Positions 16,179-24,498 of a stretch of DNA of 64,000 nucleotides are shown in pieces. Numbering within the stretch: the first letter of the stretch is position 1; every line of letters starts with the position of its first letter. The stretch spans positions 992,001 to 1,056,000 of the forward strand of contig NC_015064.1 of NCBI RefSeq assembly GCF_000178975.2. The letters are read 5' to 3'. The position numbers and the translations under genes were made by a program. This stretch comes from Granulicella tundricola MP5ACTX9 (lineage in GTDB: Bacteria > Acidobacteriota > Terriglobia > Terriglobales > Acidobacteriaceae). The notes beneath the pieces were generated by a model. The model ran no database searches. It was not told the origin of the DNA and saw nothing but the letters and a program-made list of their open reading frames with translations.

Positions 16179-18047
16179 CTACTCCTCTACCTTCTTCTTA
16201 TTCCGAGCCCGAATCTTGAACCAGATCGGGCTCCCGATAAACCCAAAAGCCTCCCGGATCTGATTCGCCAGAAACCGCTCAAACGAGAAGTGCATCTTGA
16301 TGTCTCTGTCAGTGAAGAGCACAAACGTAGGCGGAGCGACCTGCGCCTGAGTCATGTAGTAGATCTTCACGCGCTTGTTCATCGGCACGCTCGCCCGCTG
16401 GAAGTCCACCTTATCCAGGAACTTGTTCATCATTCCGGTAGACACGCGCTTGCGTCGCTCCCTCGCCACAAGCTCAACCTTCGCAAACACCTGCTCGATC
16501 GCCTTCGGCCCACCAGTCTCCGGCCCAGCCGAAATAAACAGCAGCGGAGCATAGTCCAGATACTTCAGCGCATCACGAACCTGCTGCGCATAAGCCTTCT
16601 GATCCGCAGCAGGCTTTCCGTCCGTCCGAGCCGTCGTCACCAGATCCCACTTATTGATGACGATGATCACCGACCGCCCGCTCTCATGCGCATACCCGCC
16701 AATGTTGGCGTCGATGTTCGTCACACCCTCCTGCGCATCGATCACCAGCAGGCTCACATCCGCAGCCTCCAGGTGCTTCCGAGCCATGATGACGGACAGT
16801 TTTTCCGCCATCATCTTGGTCTTACCCTTCTTCCTGATTCCTGCCGTATCCACAAACCGGAAGATATGTCCCTTCTTTTCGACGATCTCGTCCACCGCAT
16901 CGCGCGTCGTTCCCGCAATCGGCGATACGATCGCACGATCCGTCTCCGTCAGCGCATTCAGCAGCGTGCTTTTGCCCACATTTGGCCGCCCAATGATCGC
17001 AACCTTCGTCTCGCGCGACTCATACTCGCCATGCGTCCGCTGCGTCCTGACCCGAACCGGCTCCTCGCCTTCAGCCGCCTCAATCTCCTCGTCGAAAGGC
17101 TCAAACTCCGGCTCTTCTTCAATCTCCAAGCCTTCAGCAGGTTCCGGCAACACCGCAAAAACCTCATCCAGCAGATCGCCAATGCCCGACCCATGCTCCG
17201 CAGAGATCGGCAGCACGTTCTTGAACCCGAGCCGCCTGAAGTTCTCCGCCGCCGCATACATCGACTCGGAGTCCATCTTGTTGACCGCCAGAAAAGTCGG
17301 TTTCCCGCCCTTCATCAGCAGACGAGCAAGCTCCATATCCGGTGAAGCCAGCTCCGTCCGCCCATCCACAACCATAACGATCGCGTCCGCTTCCTGAAGC
17401 GCAACCTGCGCCTGCCGGAAGATCTCGCTCGGAATCAGCGCCTCATCATCCGGCACCACGCCGCCCGTATCTACCAGACGAGCCTTCACATTCTGCCATT
17501 CAATCTCGCCATAGATCCGGTCGCGCGTGATCCCAGGCTCATCCCCCACAATCGACCGCCTTGACCCCGTCAGCCGATTGAACAAGGTGCTCTTCCCAAC
17601 ATTCGGCCGCCCGCAGACCGCAATCAGCGGCAGCGCCAGGCTGGCCGCACTCTCCGTCACGACAGACTGCTGCAGCGCTGCCAACTCCGCCTCGCGCCAG
17701 TCGTCATCGTCCTTCGGCCCCGCCAGAATCCGCCCGGAAGGCCGTCTCGGCTCACGCATCGGACGATCCTGCGGCACTTTAGCTGAGTTCTTCCCGACCG
17801 TCTTCTCCGGATCGTCCCCTGTGATCGTCCGCTTCGCCTCAAACTCCGGCGACCGCTTGGAGATGCGCTTCTCCGCGACAACCTTCGCCTTCTTGGTCGC
17901 GATGATCTTCCGCTTCTTCGGATCGACCGCCCCAATCCGCGTCGCGCCCGTCGTCACCCCAGACTTCGGAGCCTTACCCTTATGCGGCCGAGTGCTCGCC
18001 TGCCTGTGCTTCTTGCCTAACCGTTTCGCTGCCTTCTTCGCTGCCAT
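16179..18047 (-). CDS. der: Ribosome biogenesis GTPase Der (EngA) with basic N-terminal extension
   Basis: A 622-residue protein; Der is usually 430-500. Der is a double GTPase needed for 50S assembly. The first G domain has G-R-P-N-V-G-K-S-T at about 146-154 and D-T-G-G; the second has G-R-P-N-V-G-K-S-T near 350, D-T-A-G-I-R-K-K-G-K and N-K-W-D. The C-terminal KH-like domain ends in a lysine-rich tail. Extra parts are a ~140-residue N-terminal Lys/Arg-rich extension (K-K-A-A-K-R-L-G-K-K-H-R-Q) and an acidic linker between the G domains (E-I-E-E-E-P-E-F-E-P-F-D-E-E-I). A shorter start inside the extension is possible, but the extension is open and compositionally consistent. Confidence 0.95.
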   Translation of the reverse strand: MAAKKAAKRLGKKHRQASTRPHKGKAPKSGVTTGATRIGAVDPKKRKIIATKKAKVVAEKRISKRSPEFEAKRTITGDDPEKTVGKNSAKVPQDRPMREPRRPSGRILAGPKDDDDWREAELAALQQSVVTESAASLALPLIAVCGRPNVGKSTLFNRLTGSRRSIVGDEPGITRDRIYGEIEWQNVKARLVDTGGVVPDDEALIPSEIFRQAQVALQEADAIVMVVDGRTELASPDMELARLLMKGGKPTFLAVNKMDSESMYAAAENFRRLGFKNVLPISAEHGSGIGDLLDEVFAVLPEPAEGLEIEEEPEFEPFDEEIEAAEGEEPVRVRTQRTHGEYESRETKVAIIGRPNVGKSTLLNALTETDRAIVSPIAGTTRDAVDEIVEKKGHIFRFVDTAGIRKKGKTKMMAEKLSVIMARKHLEAADVSLLVIDAQEGVTNIDANIGGYAHESGRSVIIVINKWDLVTTARTDGKPAADQKAYAQQVRDALKYLDYAPLLFISAGPETGGPKAIEQVFAKVELVARERRKRVSTGMMNKFLDKVDFQRASVPMNKRVKIYYMTQAQVAPPTFVLFTDRDIKMHFSFERFLANQIREAFGFIGSPIWFKIRARNKKKVEE

Positions 18048-18152
18048 CGTCCCAATCTCCCAAGCCCAACGCAGTCAAAGCGCAGACATATCACTCTCCA
18101 TTATAGAAACTTATCGCCCCCAGCGGCGTCACCGTTGTATCCTGCCCCCATC

Positions 18153-18521
18153 ATGACCATCAAACTCGCCATTCCCATCCTCCCCGCCGCAGACGTTCAG
18201 ACCTCACTCGACTGGTGGACCACCATCGCCGGCTTCACCCGCACCCACGCCGACGCCAACCCACCCACCTACGCCGGCATAGCCTGCGACAACACCCATC
18301 TCCACATAGCCCGCATCACCGACCCCATCGTCGCTCGCACCGTAGGCGAGCAAACCATGGTCCGCGTCGTAGTAGAAGACATCCAAGCCTTTTACGCTGC
18401 CTACAAGCAGCGCGGCGGCATCATCCACCCCAATGGAGACCTCTCCACCAAACCCTGGGGCACCACCGAGTTCGCAGCCCACGACCCCAACGGCATCTGC
18501 GTCACCTTCCAAAACTCCTAA
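18153..18521 (+). CDS. VOC-family (glyoxalase/bleomycin-resistance-like) protein
   Basis: A 122-residue protein from the ATG at 18153. The vicinal-oxygen-chelate fold is shown by the N-terminal A-I-P-I-L-P-A-A-D-V-Q-T-S-L-D-W-W, the central V-R-V-V-V-E-D-I-Q-A-F-Y-A-A-Y, and the C-terminal E-F-A-A-H-D-P-N-G-I-C-V-T-F. The P-W-G motif before this resembles bleomycin-binding relatives. Substrate unknown. It is divergent from der. Confidence 0.8.
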   Translation: MTIKLAIPILPAADVQTSLDWWTTIAGFTRTHADANPPTYAGIACDNTHLHIARITDPIVARTVGEQTMVRVVVEDIQAFYAAYKQRGGIIHPNGDLSTKPWGTTEFAAHDPNGICVTFQNS

Positions 18522-18525
18522 ACCT

Positions 18526-18585
18526 CACCTCCACCTCCGTGTCCCCAGCGTCTTTCTCTGTGCCCTCCGTGGTTAGCTTTTGTCT
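18526..18585 (+). repeat. Possible dispersed repeat fragment
   Basis: CCTCCGTGTCCCCAGCGTC and CTCTGTGCCCTCCGTGGTTAG resemble a short CTCCGTGTCTCCGTGG-type sequence that I associate with scattered intergenic copies in many genomes. Only one copy is seen here. Confidence 0.3.
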
Positions 18586-18640
18586 CTCCCACTACGCCTT
18601 CTCTTCGCTTTTCCACAATCCCCGGCTATCATAGCCAAAG

Positions 18641-20731
18641 GTGTCCACCGCCCCACCCATCCCGTCCCCCACGTCCGCCAGGCCGAAGAAGCTCCCGACC
18701 CTCCACGACTTCTTCGCCCCCGGCGGCATCCTCGCCAAGTCCTCCCTCGCCTACGAGCATCGCAAGGGCCAGTACGACATGGCCAAAGCCGTAGAATCCG
18801 CCCTCGAAGACAAGCGCCATCTCATCGTAGAAGCCGGCACAGGCACCGGGAAAACCCTCGCCTACCTCCTCCCAGCCCTCCGCCATGCACGCGAGCACAA
18901 CCAGCGCGTCATCATCTCCACCGGTACAAAAAACCTTCAGGAACAGCTCTACTTCAAGGACATCCCCTTCCTCGAATCCATGCTCGCAGACGACTACGGC
19001 CCCCTCAAGGTCTGTTACATGAAGGGCCGCGCCAACTACCTCTGCAAGCACAAGCTCTACGCACTCCGTGACTCCCCACTCCTCAGCGGCCTCGAAGAGA
19101 TCGAACAGTTCCACCACATCACCACCTGGGAGCGCACAACCCCAACAGGTGACCGCGCTGAACTAGACCACCTCCCCGAGACCTCCGCCCTCTGGTCAAA
19201 ACTAGACGCCCGCACAGAAGCCTGCCTCGGCACCACCTGCCCGGACTGGGAGCAATGCTTCATCACCCAGATGCGTCGCAAGGCCCTTGAATCCGACCTC
19301 ATCATCGTCAACCACCATCTCTTCTTCGCAGACCTCAACATCAAGCAGCAGGCCGCCGGCGCGCCTGACGCAGGCATCCTCCCAGACGCCTCCGCCGTCA
19401 TCTTCGACGAAGCCCACGAGCTCGAAGACATCGCCTCCAACTACTTCGGCATCGGCCTCTCCAACGCCCGCATCGACGAGCTCACCCGCGACGTCGAGAT
19501 CATGCTCCGCGCCAAGCAGGCCTCGTCCTCAGCCATAGAATCCGCCTGCGCCATCCTCAAAGATCGTAGCAAGATGTTCTTCGCCTCCCTCCCCACAACC
19601 GAGTACCAGCCCATAGGCCGCATGCCCTTTGAGCACCGCGCCGACTACCTCGAAACCGAAGGCGACGCCTACATCGGCGCAACCAACGCCCTCAAGCGCC
19701 TCACCTCTGAGCTAGAGCAAGTCAAAAACGTAGAAGAGACCAAAGGCCTCATCAAGCGCACCGAAGACATCCGCCAGCACCTCAAGTTCCTCCTGGAATC
19801 CGACGACCCCAACACCGTCTTCTGGATCGAGCGCCGCGCCGGCGGCTCAGGCGTCCGCAACCTCGCCCGAGGCCCCGCCCAGCAGATCTACAACACCCAG
19901 CTCCAGGCCACACCCATCGACGTCTCCACCCTCCTCACCACCTCGCTCTTTGACTGCTACCCCACCGTCGTCCTCACCTCCGCCACCCTCACCGTCGCCG
20001 CGCCCGAAGGCACCTCGCCCTTCACCCACATCACCGGCCGCCTCGGCCTCACGCTCAACAGGGAACTCGTCGTCCCCAGCCACTTCAACTACCCCAAACA
20101 AGCCCTCCTCTATCTCCCCCCGTCCATGCCGGACCCACGCGAGCCAGACTTCACCATGCACGCCGTAGAACGCATCCGCCGAGTCCTCGAAATCACTAAA
20201 GGCAGAGCCTTCGTCCTCTTCACCAGCTACAGCCAGATGCGCCTCATGCACGACCGCCTCCTGGCCGAACTCCCTTACCCACTCCTCCTCCACGGCACAG
20301 CCCCCCGCCATGTGCTTCTGCAGCAATTCCGAGACACCCCAAACGCCGTCCTCTTCGGCACCAGCTCCTTCTGGCAGGGCGTAGACGTCCAGGGCGAGCA
20401 GCTCTCCTGCGTCATCATCGACCGTCTCCCCTTCGGCGTCCCCACAGACCCCATCCTCAAAGCCCGCATGGACCTCATCGCCTCAACCGGCGGCAAGCCC
20501 TTCTTCGATCTCCAGATCCCGGCCGCCGTCATCACCCTCAAGCAAGGCTTCGGCCGCCTCATCCGCTCCCTCAACGACCGCGGCGTCCTCATGCTGTTAG
20601 ACCCCAGAATCCAACGCCAGCGCTACGGCAAAGTCTTCCTGGACTCCCTCCCGCCCTACACCGTCACCCAGTCCATAGAAGATGTAGAAGCATTCTTTGC
20701 AGCCAAAGCAGGGAACTCCCGCATAAACTAG
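18641..20731 (+). CDS. DinG/XPD-type ATP-dependent DNA helicase
   Basis: A 696-residue superfamily 2 helicase with a GTG start. Walker A is E-A-G-T-G-T-G-K-T-L. Four cysteines that can hold the XPD/DinG 4Fe-4S cluster are V-C-Y-M-K-G-R-A-N-Y-L-C and C-L-G-T-T-C-P-D-W-E-Q-C. The V-N-H-H-L-F-F-A-D-L segment, the D-E-A-H box, motif V/VI F-W-Q-G-V-D-V-Q-G and Q-G-F-G-R-L-I-R follow. Such enzymes unwind DNA 5'-3' in repair and at R-loops. A small palindrome GGCTAT-C-ATAGCC (18624-18636) lies just upstream of the start. Confidence 0.92.
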   Translation: MSTAPPIPSPTSARPKKLPTLHDFFAPGGILAKSSLAYEHRKGQYDMAKAVESALEDKRHLIVEAGTGTGKTLAYLLPALRHAREHNQRVIISTGTKNLQEQLYFKDIPFLESMLADDYGPLKVCYMKGRANYLCKHKLYALRDSPLLSGLEEIEQFHHITTWERTTPTGDRAELDHLPETSALWSKLDARTEACLGTTCPDWEQCFITQMRRKALESDLIIVNHHLFFADLNIKQQAAGAPDAGILPDASAVIFDEAHELEDIASNYFGIGLSNARIDELTRDVEIMLRAKQASSSAIESACAILKDRSKMFFASLPTTEYQPIGRMPFEHRADYLETEGDAYIGATNALKRLTSELEQVKNVEETKGLIKRTEDIRQHLKFLLESDDPNTVFWIERRAGGSGVRNLARGPAQQIYNTQLQATPIDVSTLLTTSLFDCYPTVVLTSATLTVAAPEGTSPFTHITGRLGLTLNRELVVPSHFNYPKQALLYLPPSMPDPREPDFTMHAVERIRRVLEITKGRAFVLFTSYSQMRLMHDRLLAELPYPLLLHGTAPRHVLLQQFRDTPNAVLFGTSSFWQGVDVQGEQLSCVIIDRLPFGVPTDPILKARMDLIASTGGKPFFDLQIPAAVITLKQGFGRLIRSLNDRGVLMLLDPRIQRQRYGKVFLDSLPPYTVTQSIEDVEAFFAAKAGNSRIN

Positions 20732-20740
20732 GGATAACTC

Positions 20741-20986
20741 ATGGGACGCAACCTCTACATCCTCGCCGGCACCCTCCTCTTCTTCTGCCTCGTCTGCTTC
20801 GGCGTTTCCTTCTCCAACATCGCCCAGCAGCCCGGCTCCCCCGGCGATGTGGCTCTCTGGCGCACCATGTCCATCGCCTTCCTCGTCCTCTCCATGGTCA
20901 TCGCCCTCGCCGGCACCCTCACCAGCATGTTCGAGCAAGCCGAACGCCGCGCCGAGCAGGCCCGCCAACTCCGCCGCAAACGCTAA
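20741..20986 (+). CDS. Small two-helix membrane protein
   Basis: An 81-residue protein with two transmembrane helices (L-Y-I-L-A-G-T-L-L-F-F-C-L-V-C-F and I-A-F-L-V-L-S-M-V-I-A-L-A-G-T-L) and a positively charged C-terminal tail predicted to form a helix (Q-A-E-R-R-A-E-Q-A-R-Q-L-R-R-K-R). It starts 9 bp after the helicase stop, so probably co-transcribed. Function unknown. Confidence 0.7.
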   Translation: MGRNLYILAGTLLFFCLVCFGVSFSNIAQQPGSPGDVALWRTMSIAFLVLSMVIALAGTLTSMFEQAERRAEQARQLRRKR

Positions 20987-20998
20987 TCTCCAAACCTA

Positions 20999-21185
20999 GT
21001 CATTCTGAGCGCAGCGAAGAACCTCAGTAGCTGCCGTCGCTGTTGCTGTTGCTGCTGCCACTTGTTTGTCATTCCCGAAGGGAATCTGCTTCTCGCCGTT
21101 GCTTTTGCTGTGGTTTGTTTTTGTTTTAGTTCGTCATTCTGAGCGAAGCTCAGAACCTCCGTATTTGCCTCTGTCGTTGTCTGTC
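20999..21185 (+). repeat. R1 repeat cluster (three REP-like units)
   Basis: A first imperfect unit (GTCATTCTGAGCGCAGCGAAG) is followed by GCTGTTGCTGTTGCTGCTG. A second has the hairpin ATTCCC-GAA-GGGAAT (21071-21085). A third has the perfect hairpin TTCTGAGC-GAA-GCTCAGAA (21137-21155) and CCTCCGTATTTGCC. Confidence 0.8.
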
Positions 21186-21217
21186 CTTACAAACCTCACC
21201 CCGCATCCAATCCCCCC

Positions 21218-21928
21218 ATGAAGACCACGCAGATCACCCCCAACTCCCTCCAGCTCACCCGCTTCGGTCTCTGCAACTGTTATCTCGTTCGTGAGTCCTC
21301 CCCGGAAGGCGACTCCTTCACCCTCATCGACACCACCATCGGCGGAAGCACAGATGCCATCCTCGCCGCCGCTCTCACCGCCGGCGCACCCATCCGCCGC
21401 ATCCTCCTCACCCACGCTCACGGCGACCACGTCGGCTCCCTCGACGCTCTCATGAAAAAACTAGGCCCGGACACTCAACTCGCCGCCAGCGCCCGCAGCC
21501 TCCCTCTCCTTGAGCGCAAACCCAACAAATCTCTCCGGCCCGGCGAACCTCAGGCCAAGATCAAAGGCAGCCTCCCCGGCACAAAATCCATCCCCACTCA
21601 CCTCCTCGCAGAAGGCGAGCTCTTCGGCTCCCTCCGCGTCATCGAGACCCCCGGCCACATCCCCGGCCACCTCTCCTTCCTCGACGAGCGCGACGGCACT
21701 CTCTTCACCGGAGACGCTCTCGTCTGCGTCGGTCGTCTCGCCGTCTCGGGCTACGCCCCCTGGTTCTTCCCACTCCCCAACGTAGCCACCTGGCACAAAC
21801 CCACCGCCGTCGCCAGCGCCCGCAAGCTCCTCACCTACGACATAGCCCGTTTCGCCGCCGGCCACGGAGCCATCCGCTCCGGCGGCATTCCCGCCCTACA
21901 GCAAGCCCTCCAGCAAACCGGAGCCTGA
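21218..21928 (+). CDS. MBL-fold metallo-hydrolase
   Basis: A 236-residue protein. The metal-binding motif is T-H-A-H-G-D-H-V-G-S (H-x-H-x-D-H). Further ligands are the His of E-T-P-G-H-I-P-G-H-L-S-F, the D of F-T-G-D-A-L, and a C-terminal A-G-H-G motif. The N-terminal strand pair N-C-Y-L-V-R and L-I-D-T-T-I-G-G fits the glyoxalase-II/hydrolase group. Substrate unknown. R1 repeats separate it from the small membrane gene upstream. Confidence 0.85.
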   Translation: MKTTQITPNSLQLTRFGLCNCYLVRESSPEGDSFTLIDTTIGGSTDAILAAALTAGAPIRRILLTHAHGDHVGSLDALMKKLGPDTQLAASARSLPLLERKPNKSLRPGEPQAKIKGSLPGTKSIPTHLLAEGELFGSLRVIETPGHIPGHLSFLDERDGTLFTGDALVCVGRLAVSGYAPWFFPLPNVATWHKPTAVASARKLLTYDIARFAAGHGAIRSGGIPALQQALQQTGA

Positions 21929-21942
21929 CCCGCCACCACGCA

Positions 21943-21976
21943 AGCTGGCAGCTCATGGCTGGTAGCTGACAGCTGG
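21943..21976. repeat. AGCTGACAGCTGG-type inverted repeat
   Basis: AGCTGGCAGCT, GGCTGGTAGCTGACAGCTGG: overlapping AGCTG/CAGCT palindromes. Very similar sequence (AGCTGTCAGCT repeated) lies at 41611-41645 within R3 copy D. Confidence 0.6.
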
Positions 21977-22029
21977 AAGAAAGCCCTTCACTCTACCCGC
22001 CGCTAATCCTCCTTCGCCTTGGCCGCCAC

Positions 22030-22350
22030 ACTTGCAAACTTTTTTTCGTCATTTCTGGGCCAAACTTGCATGTCAAGCCCTTCGAGACTCAAAAAATTCC
22101 ATAACTAATTCATTCCAAGCCACTTACGTCAAAAAAATAGTTGGCATATTCACTCCCGCCACTCCTGTAAAATGGTATTAGCGATCAAAACGAGAGACTG
22201 CACGAAAGAATCGCCCCTAAAGCCCTTCGCATCAATATCTTGCGGATAAGCCTCTTGTTTTGAAGACTTTGCACAGCCTTACCCCGTCTAGTCCAGATCT
22301 AACTCCTTTCTTTTGAAGACTTTAGATACTTTCCGGGGGAGGGTATACCG
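22030..22350 (+). promoter_or_regulatory. R3 leader element, copy B (upstream of queD)
   Basis: This occupies most of the 466-bp gap before queD. The 5' module has CATGTCAAGCCC, CCACTTACG, AAAAAAATAGTTGGC, TATTCACTCCCGCCAC and CCTGTAAAATGG. The 3' module has TCCAGATCTAACTC, TTTTGAAGACTTTAGATAC and TTTCCGGGGGAGGG, ~50 bp before the ATG. It is the most diverged of the four copies and carries an extra GAAGACTTTGCACAG at 22262. Confidence 0.65.
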
Positions 22351-22394
22351 TCTCCGTGCTCACACCGGCTGACCGAAAGAAGGGAAGCACCTGA

Positions 22395-22772
22395 ATGTTT
22401 GAAGTCACCGTAGAGGCCGGTTTCTCCTCCGGCCACTACCTCCGCAACTACCGAGGCAAGTGTGAGAACCCCCACGGCCACAACTACAAGGTCTTCGTCA
22501 CCCTCGTCGGCGCAGAGCTCGACGAGGCCGGTCTCCTGCTTGACTTTAAGCTCCTCAAGCAGGTCATGCGGCCAGTGGTCGACTACCTCGACCACCAGAT
22601 GATCAACGACCTGAAGCCCTTCGACGAGATCAACCCGTCGGCCGAGAACCTGGCTCGTTACTTCTTCGATAACACAGCAACGCAACTCGATGAAATGACG
22701 CAAGGCCGAGTCAAAGTGAAGGATTGCACCCTCTACGAAACCGACACCAGCTTCGCCCGCTACTACGAATAA
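22395..22772 (+). CDS. queD: 6-carboxy-5,6,7,8-tetrahydropterin synthase QueD
   Basis: A 125-residue protein. QueD converts 7,8-dihydroneopterin triphosphate to 6-carboxytetrahydropterin. Zinc ligands are the His of F-S-S-G-H-Y-L and of N-P-H-G-H-N-Y. The catalytic C-E-N-P-H-G-H motif is complete, followed by L-L-D-F-K-L-L-K and L-D-H-Q-M-I-N. The C-terminal E-T-D-T-S-F-A-R matches the usual Glu-containing end. It is preceded by an R3 leader and followed 81 bp later by queE. Confidence 0.95.
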   Translation: MFEVTVEAGFSSGHYLRNYRGKCENPHGHNYKVFVTLVGAELDEAGLLLDFKLLKQVMRPVVDYLDHQMINDLKPFDEINPSAENLARYFFDNTATQLDEMTQGRVKVKDCTLYETDTSFARYYE

Positions 22773-22853
22773 CTAGCCTCTAGAAACGCGAAGCGTCCAA
22801 AACCGTGCGAAGCACCGCCCGCCCGGCGCAAGGGCGCACTTGCACTTGCCTTT

Positions 22854-23537
22854 ATGCACTTAATCGAACTCTACAAATCCGTCCAGGGCGAATCCAGCTT
22901 CACCGGCCTCCCCTGCATCTTCGTCCGCTTCGCCGGCTGCAACCTGCGCTGCGCCTGGTGTGACTCGGAGTACACCTTCACCGGTGGCAACCCCTTCACG
23001 CAGGAAGAGGTCATCGCCCAGATCGAAGCCCTCGCCCCATGCAAGCTGGTCGAGTTCACCGGCGGCGAGCCCATGCTCCATGCCAAAGAACTCCTCCCCC
23101 TGATGGACGTCCTCCTCACCCAGGGCTACACCCTCATGATGGAGACCTCCGGCGAGCGCCCCCTGGACCTCGTTCCCAAAGCCGTCCACAAGATCGTGGA
23201 CGTCAAGTGCCCCGGTGCCGGAGCCGCAGCCAACAGCTTCCGCCTCTCAAACCTAGAGACGCTCACCAAAAACGACGAAGTCAAGTTCGTCCTCACCAAC
23301 CGCGCCGACTACGAGTTCGCCCGAGCCTTCATCGCCGAGCATCGCCTCAACGACCTGGCCGCCGGCGTCCTCCTCAGCCCAGCATTCACCAAGAACCCCA
23401 GCCCCCTACGCACGGTCGAAAACGCCACCCTGGACCCCCGTACCTTGGTCGAGTGGATGATGCACGACGGCGTAGACGCTCGCCTCTCCCTCCAGATCCA
23501 CAAGTTCATCTGGGAACCGATGAAAAAGGGCGTCTAG
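22854..23537 (+). CDS. queE: 7-carboxy-7-deazaguanine synthase QueE (radical SAM)
   Basis: A 227-residue protein. QueE rearranges 6-carboxytetrahydropterin to 7-carboxy-7-deazaguanine. The iron-sulfur motif is F-A-G-C-N-L-R-C-A-W-C (C-x3-C-x2-C), preceded by the Y-K-S-V-Q-G-E-S-S-F-T-G motif and followed by V-E-F-T-G-G-E-P-M-L and M-M-E-T-S-G. The product is QueC's substrate; queC is at 4337-5032. It ends one base before the next gene starts. Confidence 0.95.
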   Translation: MHLIELYKSVQGESSFTGLPCIFVRFAGCNLRCAWCDSEYTFTGGNPFTQEEVIAQIEALAPCKLVEFTGGEPMLHAKELLPLMDVLLTQGYTLMMETSGERPLDLVPKAVHKIVDVKCPGAGAAANSFRLSNLETLTKNDEVKFVLTNRADYEFARAFIAEHRLNDLAAGVLLSPAFTKNPSPLRTVENATLDPRTLVEWMMHDGVDARLSLQIHKFIWEPMKKGV

Positions 23538-23538
23538 C

Positions 23539-24498
23539 ATGCAGCGGATCAAGCTGGTCCTCATAGCCGCCTTCGAGCCCGACTGGCCGCTCAATGAGGG
23601 CCCCGTCCCCGGCGAACTCACCCTCTTCCGCCAGCGCAACAACCTAACCCAAACCATCCCACTGGAAGCCGCCTACCGCCCCCTCCTAACCGACGGAGCC
23701 GGCACCCTCGCCCTGGCAACCGGGGTAGGCGCGGCAAGAGCCGCCGCCTCAGTCATGGCACTAGGCTTGGACCCACGCTTCGATCTAACAAACGCTCGCT
23801 TCCTCATCACCGGAGTAGCCGGAGCAACTCCAACACAAGCGTCTCTCGCCTCCGTAGTCCTCCCCGACTACGTCGTAGACGGAGACCTCACCCACGAACT
23901 CGACGCGCGCGAGATCCCAGCCGAATGGCCCGACGGCTTCATCCCCATCGGCAAAACAACTCCCTACGAAGCCCCCCGCGCCGCCCGCTTCAACAACGAC
24001 GACGGAATCGTCTTCCAACTCAACAGCACCCTGATCGAACGAGCCTTCAACCTCACCCGCAACATCATCCTCGAAGATACCCCCCAAATCACCGAACGCC
24101 GAGCACAGTTCAGCCCAGCGCAGTCAGCCCCAAAGGTCCTGCGAGGAGACGAACTCTCCTCCTCCACCTTCTTCCACGGCCGCCTCATGAGCCAACGCGC
24201 CACCCGCTGGGTCTCTTATCAGACCGAAGGCCAGGCCACCTACACCATCACCGCCATGGAAGACACCGGCATTCTGCAATCGCTGACCTTCCTCGCAGCA
24301 GCAGGGAAGCTGGACTTCAACCGAGTCCTCATCGCCCGGGCTGTCAGCAACTATGACCAGCAGCGCGAAGACATCACCGCCGCCGAATCCCTAGCCGAGA
24401 CCAAGGTAGCCACCTACTCCGCCTACCGCCCCGCCCTCGAAAACGCCCACCGAGTAGCCACCGCCATCATCCAATCCCTCGATCAAGACCCCACATAA
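23539..24498 (+). CDS. Purine nucleoside permease (NUP)-family protein
   Basis: A 319-residue protein of the NUP family (PF06516), related in fold to nucleoside phosphorylases. Markers are the N-terminal L-I-A-A-F-E-P-D, T-G-V-G-A-A-R-A-A-A-S, F-L-I-T-G-V-A-G-A-T-P, V-L-P-D-Y-V-V-D-G-D-L-T-H-E-L-D-A-R-E-I-P, and M-E-D-T-G. There is no signal peptide and no transmembrane helix, so a cytoplasmic enzyme-like role is more likely than transport. It begins 1 bp after queE. The last 16 bp overlap the end of the convergent GT2 gene. Confidence 0.8.
   Translation: MQRIKLVLIAAFEPDWPLNEGPVPGELTLFRQRNNLTQTIPLEAAYRPLLTDGAGTLALATGVGAARAAASVMALGLDPRFDLTNARFLITGVAGATPTQASLASVVLPDYVVDGDLTHELDAREIPAEWPDGFIPIGKTTPYEAPRAARFNNDDGIVFQLNSTLIERAFNLTRNIILEDTPQITERRAQFSPAQSAPKVLRGDELSSSTFFHGRLMSQRATRWVSYQTEGQATYTITAMEDTGILQSLTFLAAAGKLDFNRVLIARAVSNYDQQREDITAAESLAETKVATYSAYRPALENAHRVATAIIQSLDQDPT

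Noticed and set aside
21929..22394. preQ1 riboswitch before queD
   Set aside because: No preQ1-type hairpin with an A-rich tail was recognised; the region is explained by R3.
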